A DNA stretch of 12,181 bases from Phoronis ovalis. Its lineage: Eukaryota; Phoronida; Phoronidae. The translations under genes and the position numbers were made by a program. The stretch lies in the NCBI GenBank assembly GCA_028565635.1, contig JAOXYB010047170.1, positions 1 to 12,181 of the forward strand, written 5' to 3'. Below the pieces are notes generated by a model. The model did no database searches. It was not told the origin of the DNA and saw nothing but the letters and a program-made list of their open reading frames with translations. Positions 1 through 6,448 of the stretch are shown here, piece by piece (within the stretch, counting starts at the first letter, position 1; every line of letters starts with the position of its first letter).

Positions 1-43
1 GATAGATAGATAGATAGATAGATAGATATATATATATATATAG
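1..43. repeat. GATA and TA microsatellite
   Basis: Seven tandem GATA units at the very start run directly into a (TA)n tract of about eight units. The array is cut by the window edge, so its full length is unknown. Compound microsatellites of this kind are common in animal introns and no function is implied. Confidence 0.97.
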
Positions 44-300
44 GTATATTTATATTTCGATGATCTGTTCGACTAATTAATGTCTTGTCCGGATGGGATA
101 CAATGTATCACTTTGATACATGTAAGCGCTCTTCGTTTAGATTAGAACATATATTGTGTTAGTTTAATAAATTTGATAATATTATGACATGTACGAGAGT
201 AATAGTCATATGATGATCCTTTAATTTTAACACCTTAAAATTAGTGCCTTCATCACCAAATGATGATAGATGCGAAATTTTCTTCAGTAAGAACAAAAAC

Positions 301-331
301 AGAAAGATAGATAAAATATATTTATCTTTCT
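301..331. repeat. AT-rich inverted repeat (potential hairpin)
   Basis: AGAAAGATA (301-309) is the exact reverse complement of TATCTTTCT (323-331). An inner GATAAA/TTTATC pair (310-315 and 321-326) offers an alternative or extended stem with a 5-nt loop. It lies about 45 nt upstream of the first acceptor of gene 1. It may be only an AT-rich intronic palindrome. Confidence 0.6.
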
Positions 332-376
332 GAGAGCTTTTATGATATTAAAAACATGTCTATATTATATTTGCAG

Positions 377-521
377 TACACATTTGCTGATCTTGCACTT
401 ACGTGGGAACACTTTGATATCCGTCCGTCACAGGCTGCGTCATGGGCTAAGATAACGATTACCTCTGTTTATAGCTTTATAAATAATGGTTTTATTGAGA
501 TAGAGTTCTATACGTCAACAG
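377..521 (+). CDS. Gene 1 exon 1: C-terminal half of a discoidin-like repeat
   Basis: The acceptor is TATATTTGCAG and the donor is G/GTATGA; the exon enters in phase 0 and leaves in phase 1. It encodes 48 residues with the pattern L-x-W-x-x-F-D-I-x-P near the start and GFIEIEFYT near the end. These align with exon 3 (LSWESFDIDP ... GFKALEIYT). This exon therefore completes a repeat whose first half lies in an exon upstream of the window. An apparent ATG at 356 lies in the intron and is not the start. Confidence 0.85.
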
Positions 522-3500
522 GTATGACCAACATGGTGCATGTGTGCATTTTCTTTTGGTTTAAATGGACGTCACTAAAATTTGTAGGAATCAGACTTTA
601 CTGGAAAATACAGCAAACTACTATGATTTATTCTTATATCTCTGTTTTAGATACTAATGAAAATATACCAGTGTTCTTTCTACTTTTTGTTAGATATCCC
701 AGGATACAAGAACGTCGGTAGCTCAGTCAACAACGGTGCAAGCTGCACCTCATCTAGTGTCGCTTCATCTGACCACGACTGTGTATATGCCATTGACGGA
801 ACAACGTCTATATTTGACAGATCTTGGAAAGCCCAAACTCATTGGAAGGCCAACAACGAGGGCATTGGAGCCTGGATCAAAGTTGCTTTAGCAAAAATGT
901 ACCTCATTTCTAAGATCAGAATATATCAACGAGATGATATATATAACCAAGTTGCTAGTGTTGAAGTCAGTTTCAGTGGCGGAATTACTCAGACGGTAAG
1001 ATATGTGTTTAGCTAATTACTATGTATAAATATATGCATATACTTTCTTGTTGCGTTAAATGTCATTCTATGTCTGAGCCAATAATTGTCAATTTCTGTT
1101 TTTAAATAAACGAGAACAATACTTCAGAATCATAAAATAATGTTGTTTCTTTATGGAAATAAGCATACACACGTTACCTCGCTCATGACATTCATTGTAG
1201 GCATATATAACCCGGCCCTTTGCATACGAACAGCATATATTTTATAGTTACATTATCAACGACAACGTCTCTGAAATGATCAAGTAAATTCTGAGTATTA
1301 TGTTCTTAATACAGGTCACATTACAAAACGCCACCCTTTCCTGGGAATCATTTGACATTGATCCCAAAGCCGAAGCTGACTGGGTTACTTTCACAGTGCT
1401 CACAATGCATTCTGGGAATGTTTCTGGTTTCAAAGCTTTGGAAATATACACGGACATACATGATTGGTTGTCACCAGGTAAAATGCCTGTTATTGCCTTC
1501 ATTCTAGAATATCATCAGTTATCTGTGTTAAGTTTGGTTGGATTCTTTGTCGACTAGCTATAGCCATACTGTTAGATTGTTTTGCTTTTTACTTATCCTA
1601 TTACCTATCAAATGTTCTGCAACCTCCTTGACGTACCTTGCTTGTAGTTTCATTGAGCTGCTGGTTGTTCCCGTGCTTTTAATTATCTAGCAATCAAGAT
1701 AGAGTAAGGTCGCTTAGACATGCCATTTGAAACGCAATCGTGGGGCCCGCTTCCTATGAAATAATAGTTCTTAGACCGGTGTCATTGCATGTTTTTTTTC
1801 TTTCATATTCGTACTTCATGGGCTATGCCTTAAAGTAATTTCACCGGCCTTTTTTATGTTTTCTCTACGACAGAGTAGAAAAGATATTATAACTATTATT
1901 ACAATATCGTGTTTTCAGGTTCTGCGCCAGATCCCATTGGGTTTTGGCCTTTTGCGTTCCAAGATGGGGTGGATATTAGTGGAAATCAGAATCATGCAAC
2001 TCTTGTTGGCGTAACCTTTAGTGAAGGACCACATGGCAAGGGATCATTAGCGCCAGAAGTTGCCGGATCAGATAACTCCTACATTGATATTCCTAATAAT
2101 GGAGCTTTAGATGTCAAGCGTTCCTTTACATTCTTGGCCTATGTGAATCCAGGTGGTGGTACTACTGGACTTCTCTTTGGATTTACGACACCGGATTCTA
2201 CTCCTGTTGAATTTGGTAAGATTCTGATCAAATTATATGATTGCATGTTTTCAAATCCACAAACTTAAAAGGGTAAAATGTGTTATGTTTCATTTAATGG
2301 ATTAGTAGCATCACACATTAAACAGTTGGCATCTAAGCATGCATATTTCATGCCCGCTGCAGGTTCAATATTGGAACAGACTTTATTTACAAAACAATGG
2401 TATAGAGGAGCACACTGTTGTCTTATGATTATGTGAAAATCTGTCGGCAAGTTTATATAAACTTGTGAAATTTCTCCAACAGCTACCCAAATTTGGATTC
2501 TACCAGCAAATGAAATATGTTTCTATGTTGCTGATCGTGTGGGCTCACGCTTTGTGGAAATATTCCAGTCCGCCGGAAGTATCCTGAAGTCAAATGAGTG
2601 GCAATTTATTGGCGTAAGCTACAATTACACTACAGGGGAGATAAAAATGTGGAAAGATCTGCAACTAGTAAATTCATTCGATTTATGTAAGTATATACTT
2701 TGTAGTTAGCCAAAATACACCGTCCTGTCATTACTGGTTTACATGTGTGTATGCAGGTCTAAATCAAATCCAGAATAGAAAAATGTAAGGCAGACGGTAC
2801 TAGCAACGTGTACATTGGAATCAACATGAAAGTTATGCATTACTATAGATGTAAAGATTTGTCCTCTGTCAAGAAATCCATCCAACTAAGGACTATACTA
2901 ACCGACGATATAATCAAATGATGGTTTACAACAACTCTTTGATTTGATTTGATAGATACTTTAACTCTATAAGATTATATTTCAATAATTAGTATTTCAA
3001 CTGAGGTACCAGTTATAAATCAAATAACTGATGATTAAATGTTTGCTTTTTAACCAGACAATAGAGTTTCATTTTTAGCTACGACCGGTCAAGTTGAACA
3101 TAACACGCAGCACTCTGTCCGTATTGGTCAACCGAAAGGTACAAGTCAACCCCAGAGGTTCAAAGGAAAAATATCATGCGTACAATTTTATAACGTAGAA
3201 CTGACAGCGATGGAGATGGCGCATGCTAAGGGTCTTTGCAAACTACACGGTAATTATATTATCTGCTGATTAAACTGTTGGGTTTTTAAATGCGATTTTA
3301 TTAATAATAAAAGTAAACGGATTTAGTCCAAGTAAGGGTCAGCTGTTGGTCAGAACTATTAGTATTATACTTTTTCATATTGATTATGTGAGCGTATTCT
3401 GGTTTTAGTATAAATAAGCCGACTGAAATATGATTTTTTTTCCAATGTATAAAAGTTCAATTATTTGCTCAACTGCAAGTTTCCTCTGTAAAAGACATAA

Positions 3501-4291
3501 AACACAGCTAGGTGTGGCTATTGGTCTGGTGATAGATGACAAAGTGTATTTCACATGTATTTCACATGTAGTACAGTATGCAAGTTTTTTGTTGGAGGTT
3601 GCGCACGTGTTTTTTTCAGTGTATTTGAAAAAGAAATAAAACCAATATGTAAGTTTTGATATTATATTGTTTAAGCCTTTTTGATGCGAACTTTACTGGA
3701 GCCGTCGCACCCCCTGGCGACGACCCTGCAGCAAACTACTATTCCTTTATATAGCTAGCACTTTATACAATGAGTTTACAAAAGTTACACAAGGTTCTAA
3801 AGGTATCTTACTTGTAATGCCTACACAGTACATAAAACAAAGCTAAGACACCAGGCGTGGCTATCGGTTTGACGGCAGATGACAAAGCGTGCCCAGGTAA
3901 TGCTCTAGACAGTCATGTGACAGCATATGTGACGCATCGCAATTTTAATAGATTATTTATGTTTAACCATAATATTGTCTTTTTCCTTTTAGCTGTCTCT
4001 GACCAGAAGCGAACCTTGTTTGGATCACCGATAGGTGTCATTCCTGTAGGAGAATGTATCGTTAGTTCATACGTCATCAGCACGCTGACTTCTCGGAATC
4101 TCTTGATGTGCCTATCTAAGTGTCAAGATGTCGCTGGGTGTCATTCTGTTAACTTCTTCATACAAGGAATATGTGAACTGACTTCCTATCTGTACAATCC
4201 AAATCATATACCCACAGTAGAATTGGAATCTCGCACAGATTGTCAATTTTACAGTGCCTCAAACTTAAATATGGATAGTGTATTTGTATGA
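377..4291 (+). CDS. Gene 1 (5'-partial): discoidin-like repeats, LamG and PAN/apple domains
   Basis: Eight exons join as 377-521, 694-995, 1315-1477, 1919-2215, 2483-2686, 3058-3249, 3855-3896 and 3993-4291. The phases match at every junction (0/1, 1/0, 0/1, then all 1/1), giving 547 residues to a TGA. The visible order is: residues 1-48, end of a galactose-binding-like (F5-8C/discoidin, NedA-type) repeat; 49-203, one complete repeat of that kind; about 204-434, a LamG/ConA-like lectin domain; 435-448, a short linker; about 450-547, a PAN/apple domain with six Cys (470, 488, 492, 498, 509, 532). Sequons such as QNAT, GNVS and NYT suggest secretion. The likely role is extracellular binding of glycans or matrix proteins, as in invertebrate lectin-like mosaic proteins; the ligand is unknown. 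The N-terminus, signal peptide and possibly more repeats lie upstream of the window. The domain calls rest on motif recognition, without a profile search. Confidence 0.82.
694..995 (+). CDS. Gene 1 exon 2: N-terminal part of the discoidin-like repeat
   Basis: The acceptor is a strong polypyrimidine tract ending TTTTTGTTAG, and the donor is ACG/GTAAGA; phase 1 in, phase 0 out. The split first codon with exon 1 gives Asp. It encodes the typical opening of this repeat: a Gly-Tyr-Lys start, a Ser-rich stretch with Cys, the DHDCVYAIDG motif (Cys pair and Asp-Gly turn), a Trp-containing loop, GAWIKV and the beta-strand IRIYQRDD. Similar repeats occur in multidomain secreted proteins of molluscs and amphioxus (family knowledge). 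Confidence 0.87.
996..1314 (+). other. Gene 1 intron 2
   Basis: This 319-nt AT-rich intron is phase 0 and splits the discoidin-like repeat. It runs from GTAAGA to TTAATACAG. I see no coding segment or obvious repeat inside it. Confidence 0.85.
1315..1477 (+). CDS. Gene 1 exon 3: C-terminal part of the discoidin-like repeat
   Basis: The acceptor is TTAATACAG and the donor is CCAG/GTAAAA; phase 0 in, phase 1 out. It joins exon 2 in frame (...GITQT then VTLQNATLSW...). The 54 residues repeat the FDI-x-P and GF-x-x-x-E-x-YT pattern of exon 1 and carry two N-glycosylation sequons. It completes the repeat of 155 residues (465 nt, symmetric 1-1). Confidence 0.87.
1478..1918 (+). other. Gene 1 intron 3
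   Basis: This 441-nt phase-1 intron separates the discoidin-like repeat from the LamG domain. The sequence is AT-rich with T-runs (about 1791-1800 and 1849-1862) and ends in GTGTTTTCAG. I see no further coding signal. Confidence 0.85.
1919..2215 (+). CDS. Gene 1 exon 4: LamG/ConA-like lectin domain, first third
   Basis: Phase 1 in and out, 297 nt. After a split Gly codon it encodes the opening of a LamG/ConA-like jelly roll: a P-I-G-F-W-P-F start, D-I-S-G-N-x-N-H-A-T-L (the usual 'DxSGNxxHxxL' motif), a short Gly-rich loop, then Y-I-D-I-P and the RSFTFLAYV beta-strand. The acceptor is GTTTTCAG and the donor is TTTG/GTAAGA. Such domains bind glycans or proteins outside the cell (family knowledge). 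Confidence 0.88.
2483..2686 (+). CDS. Gene 1 exon 5: LamG domain, middle
   Basis: Phase 1 in and out, 204 nt, with a perfect donor T/GTAAGT and acceptor CTCCAACAG. It encodes strands including IWILPANEICFYVADR and the conserved NEWQFIGVSYNYTTGEIKMW segment, the usual 'WxxvavsYdxxtGxxxlW' signature of LamG_3-type domains. It is too short in any one frame to look like a gene alone. Placement rests on phase, splice sites and domain continuity. Confidence 0.87.
2687..3057 (+). other. Gene 1 intron 5
   Basis: This 371-nt phase-1 intron is AT-rich, with a short iterated TTTGATTTGATTTGATAG run near 2938-2955. It ends in GCTTTTTAACCAG. I see no coding segment. Confidence 0.8.
3058..3249 (+). CDS. 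Gene 1 exon 6: LamG domain, end (two possible acceptors)
   Basis: The donor is G/GTAATT and the exon leaves in phase 1. Two in-frame phase-1 acceptors are visible: TTTTTAACCAG (exon from 3058) and TTTCATTTTTAG (exon from 3079). I chose 3058 because it is the first AG after a pyrimidine tract and because it restores a leucine-alanine-threonine stretch before VRIG that is common in LamG domains. The exon then encodes GKISCVQFYNVELTAMEM, the usual closing strand and helix. The 21-nt difference would be in frame. Confidence 0.8.
3512..3556 (+). pseudogene. Duplicate linker micro-exon (alternative exon or decayed copy)
   Basis: After an AG at 3510-3511 the sequence GTGTGGCTATTGGTCTGGTG matches the linker exon at 3855 (GCGTGGCTATCGGTTTGACG) in the same phase. 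It encodes GVAIGLVIDDKVYFT against GVAIGLTADDKACP. The flanking intron is shared too (ACATAAAACACAGCTA upstream here, ACATAAAACAAAGCTA at 3831). A GT at 3557 (T/GTATTT) would leave it symmetric phase 1-1, 45 nt long, and therefore skippable or exchangeable. The donor is weaker than that of the other copy, so it may be an alternative exon or a dead duplicate. Confidence 0.5.
3703..3722. repeat. GC-rich intronic hairpin
   Basis: CGTCGC (3703-3708) and GCGACG (3717-3722) are exact reverse complements around an 8-nt C-rich loop, in a locally GC-rich island within an AT-rich intron. No role is evident. Confidence 0.55.
3855..3896 (+). CDS. Gene 1 exon 7: 42-nt linker micro-exon
   Basis: The acceptor is ACACCAG, the donor is CCCAG/GTAATG, and the exon is phase 1 in and out. 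It encodes GVAIGLTADDKACP, joining the LamG domain to the PAN domain. Because it is symmetric it can be skipped without a frame change. It is too short for reliable coding statistics. The evidence is its correct phase at both ends and the existence of a conserved second copy upstream. Confidence 0.6.
3993..4291 (+). CDS. Gene 1 exon 8: PAN/apple domain and stop
   Basis: The acceptor is TTTTTCCTTTTAG, phase 1 in, with a TGA stop at 4289-4291. It encodes about 98 residues with six cysteines in PAN/apple order: a first Cys (GEC), the C-x3-C pair of the central helix (MCLSKC), C before HSVNF, C-E-L, and a closing DCQFY. PAN modules fold around the helix-sheet disulfides and bind proteins or sugars (family knowledge). 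The tail after the last Cys is short and polar with no membrane segment or GPI signal, which favours a secreted protein. Confidence 0.88.
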
Positions 4292-4580
4292 AGACAAGGC
4301 TGTATGCAGCATACATACAGACTTTTCCCATATACAAGTACCTGTGAGTGTACCGGTATCAACTTGGAAAGAATGCATGATATGCGAAATCCACGGTGTG
4401 TAACCATTGCTAATTTTGATGTAAAGTAATGCCCCCTTACCACTATGCACTGAAAAGCTGTTTTTTGAAGTTGTGTTTAAATTCAATCAAAAAGATGATA
4501 TGTGCACTTTTCATTGATCGACAATAGCCGCAGTTCTATATATCTATTATAGGAAATAAACTACATTTAATATTAACTGT
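4292..4580 (+). other. Probable 3' UTR of gene 1
   Basis: The sequence after the gene 1 stop has no exon-like open frame. A canonical AATAAA at 4555-4560 followed by a GU-rich stretch suggests the transcript ends near 4575-4580. From about 4385 the UTR lies inside repeat copy A. Confidence 0.55.
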
Positions 4581-5138
4581 GCTGTGTGTCATACATGCTT
4601 AATTATCTTATATGCTATATATATGTTTTTATTATAAGCTTTATACTGTTATAACAGTATTTGATGTTTTTCGCGAGAGACAATACTTTTGAATTCGTTA
4701 ATAACTGTAGGAGTAACTGCCTATTAATTCAGAGTGTACATATGATAATGAACAAAGCTGCCCATCCACAAGATGGGGTCCATGTACTTTTGTGTCCCAA
4801 TGCAATTGCAAGATATAAACTACTTGTAACCTCATCCAGCAAGTAGCAAATAATAAAATTGATTGGATTATAAAATGTCGATGTTCGTTAAAATATTAAT
4901 TAGCTTATCTTATTGTACCCTAATTTCATTTAAAAGAAAACATTAAAATAACTAACAAATAATTGTTTTTCCATCATTTATACTGCGGACTGCATTATTT
5001 TTTAATACAATGCTATCAGTATATCTATTTTTACCAATTGTTTACGAAACAACGCAATTATTATATTATTCTTGTTACAATTTTCCTTTATAATAATCAA
5101 CCATTCATTAAATAATTATAATTAAATAATTAATAACG
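4385..5138. repeat. Long direct repeat, copy A
   Basis: This roughly 750 bp AT-rich segment is repeated, diverged, at 5503-6298. Anchors shared in the same order include CGAAATC-ACGGTGTGTAA, CACTATGCACTGAAA-GCT, GCACTTTTCATTG, TTCGCGAGAGA, the 17-nt ACTTTTGAATTCGTTAA, ACTTGTAACCTCATCC, TTAATTAGCTTAT-TTATTGTA, CAAATAATTGTTTTT and TAATAATTAATAA. By eye the better blocks match at about four in five positions. I see no terminal inverted repeat, target-site duplication or shared long reading frame, so an ancient tandem duplication or a non-autonomous element are both possible. Confidence 0.85.
4555..4560 (+). terminator. Candidate poly(A) signal of gene 1
   Basis: This is an exact AATAAA, with TGTGCTGTGTGTCAT about 20 nt further on as a GU-rich downstream element, 264 nt after the stop. 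The matching position in repeat copy B (5704-5709) reads AATAAC. Confidence 0.6.
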
Positions 5139-5502
5139 TTTGGGCAGAACGGCTTACTGTACAGAATTGATTTCTGTTCTATGGGAAGGACAGTGCGTAT
5201 GTAACAACAGTATAGCTTTTTATGGTGCTTCCAAAGTTATGTTCATGAAAGAATATTTTTAGAATGCTGTTTCTTAGCCCAACATGACCATTAGGAAAAA
5301 CTGTTGCATATATCCCTTGCAAGTACATTCGGATAAAAACCTGAATTGAAAATCTTACAATATATTATGAAAATAAAAATAAAAAAGAGAAAATTCACAG
5401 GCACTGATAGATGTGGGCATCACATTCCAATCGTGTTTGATACTCTTCAATCTCTTAGCTTAGGTAACGCAAGAAACGAACACGTGATATGTCTATATTA
5501 AT
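5139..5502. other. Spacer between repeat copies A and B
   Basis: These 364 nt are AT-rich and do not belong to the repeat. I find no coding segment, splice-site pair or RNA gene. An A-rich run (about 5367-5392) is the only compositional feature. Confidence 0.7.
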
Positions 5503-6298
5503 CGAAATCTACGGTGTGTAATCATCGACTTATTTCGATATACAGCACAGCGCATTACCTCTATGCACTGAAAGGCTAGTTTCAAAATTGGGCTTATATT
5601 AATTCGATCTACACGATGATATGGGTACGGTATTGCCCAATAGCTTGCCATGCGCACTTTTCATTGGTAGACAGTAACCGAAATTCCAGTATATCGAATA
5701 GGAAATAACCCGGGGGTTAATATTTGTAATATTTATACTGTGTTGTGTCTGTCATACGTGATATGGCAGTTACGCTACTTATGTTTTATTATAAACCTTA
5801 TACTGTTTTACAATGTTGTTCGCGAGAGATAATAAAAGTTATTACTTTTGAATTCGTTAAATATACGAATAAAAAGCCTATTCATTCAGAATGTATACAC
5901 TACATATTAAGCAATGTTGCCCATGTACAAGATACTTTTGCTCACCATTCTTATTGCAAGATATAATGCTATATCAAAAGTACTTGTAACCTCATCCGGC
6001 AAATAGTAAATGCATTAATCGATTGCAGTATAAAATTTCGAATTTCGTTAAAATGTTAATTAGCTTATTTTATTGTAAACATTTGATATCTTGTGAAGCC
6101 CATATTTCATTTTTAAAAAATCGTAAAATAATTAGCAAATAATTGTTTTTTATCATTTATCCTGCGCATTGAATTATCTTCTAATATATTACAGTCAGTA
6201 TATTTATTTTACCAATTTCGTTTTTACGAATGAACGCAATTATATATTATTCTTGTAAAATATAAATCAAAATACGATATTTTAATAATTAATAAAAC
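5503..6298. repeat. Long direct repeat, copy B
   Basis: This is the second copy of the 4385-5138 unit, offset by about 1.12-1.16 kb. It differs by small insertions, for example about 33 nt before GCGCACTTTTCATTG and about 10 nt before ACTTTTGAATTCGTTAA. It also holds a short palindrome-like TAACC...GGTTA at 5706-5719 that is absent from copy A. It stops about 36 bp before the TATA box of gene 2, so it forms the immediate upstream region of that promoter. Confidence 0.85.
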
Positions 6299-6334
6299 AA
6301 TAGTCAAGTTACAACTATTATTAACCTCATACAG

Positions 6335-6342
6335 TATAAAAG
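6335..6342 (+). promoter_or_regulatory. TATA box of gene 2 (TATAAAAG)
   Basis: An exact TATAAAAG lies 32 nt upstream of an initiator-like TCAGATT and 77 nt upstream of the chosen ATG. The spacing is that of a classical focused RNA polymerase II promoter. Confidence 0.78.
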
Positions 6343-6364
6343 TTTAACTAGGCTGACCAGTGAT

Positions 6365-6371
6365 TCAGATT
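6365..6371 (+). promoter_or_regulatory. Initiator and likely transcription start of gene 2
   Basis: TCAGATT fits the metazoan initiator consensus YYANWYY with the start at A6367, at the correct distance from the TATA box. The predicted 5' UTR is then 45 nt (6367-6411) with no upstream ATG. Confidence 0.65.
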
Positions 6372-6411
6372 ATACCTGAGGATCCGACACGGAGGATCAA
6401 GGAACGCTGAC

Positions 6412-6448
6412 ATGACTACTGTGTTGGTTGTATGTCTACTTCTCAGTG
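6412..6448 (+). CDS. Gene 2 exon 1: start codon and signal peptide
   Basis: ATG 6412 opens MTTVLVVCLLLS, a short hydrophobic signal core, and the exon ends in phase 1 at the near-ideal donor GTG/GTAAGT. The rest of the signal peptide is encoded in exon 2. The 12-codon length is normal for a secreted-protein first exon. The upstream TATA and initiator support it. Confidence 0.82.

Larger units (their letters stand above)
1..376. other. Left-edge intron of gene 1 (non-coding)
   Basis: There is no open frame with exon-like character here. The segment ends in a polypyrimidine/AG acceptor (AG at 375-376) that opens exon 1 of gene 1 in phase 0, so it is best read as the 3' part of an intron whose upstream exon lies outside the window. 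It holds a GATA/TA microsatellite at the left edge and an AT-rich hairpin at 301-331, described separately. Confidence 0.7.
3250..3854 (+). other. Gene 1 intron 6, with a duplicated micro-exon copy
   Basis: This is a 605-nt phase-1 intron between the LamG end and the 42-nt linker exon. It contains a second, diverged copy of that linker exon (3512-3556) and a small GC-rich hairpin (3703-3722), both listed separately. The rest is AT-rich with no other coding signal. Confidence 0.65.

Noticed and set aside
1248-1502. 84-codon minus-strand open frame as a gene
   Set aside because: It is the complement of gene 1 exon 3, whose plus-strand frame has domain motifs and correct splice phases.
3430-3639. 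69-codon plus-strand open frame as an independent gene
   Set aside because: Only the 45-nt micro-exon copy inside it shows homology; the rest reads as intronic AT-rich sequence.
3681-3756. Possible extra exon after AG 3700 (a Pro/Asp-rich phase-1 frame)
   Set aside because: It runs into a stop without a usable donor, and the local GC bias is explained by the small hairpin.
4661-4846. 61-codon open frame in repeat copy A as a small gene
   Set aside because: The matching part of copy B is broken by stops and indels in the same frame, there is no domain or signal, and it lies in AT-rich repeat DNA.
5706-5719. TAACC...GGTTA palindrome in copy B as a protein-binding site
   Set aside because: It is absent from copy A, the stem is only 5 bp, and no known operator matches; it is probably an incidental change.
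4292-6334. Transposase, reverse transcriptase or other mobile-element protein in the intergenic repeats
   Set aside because: No frame on either strand shows a conserved catalytic motif, and I found no terminal inverted repeats or target-site duplications at the copy ends.
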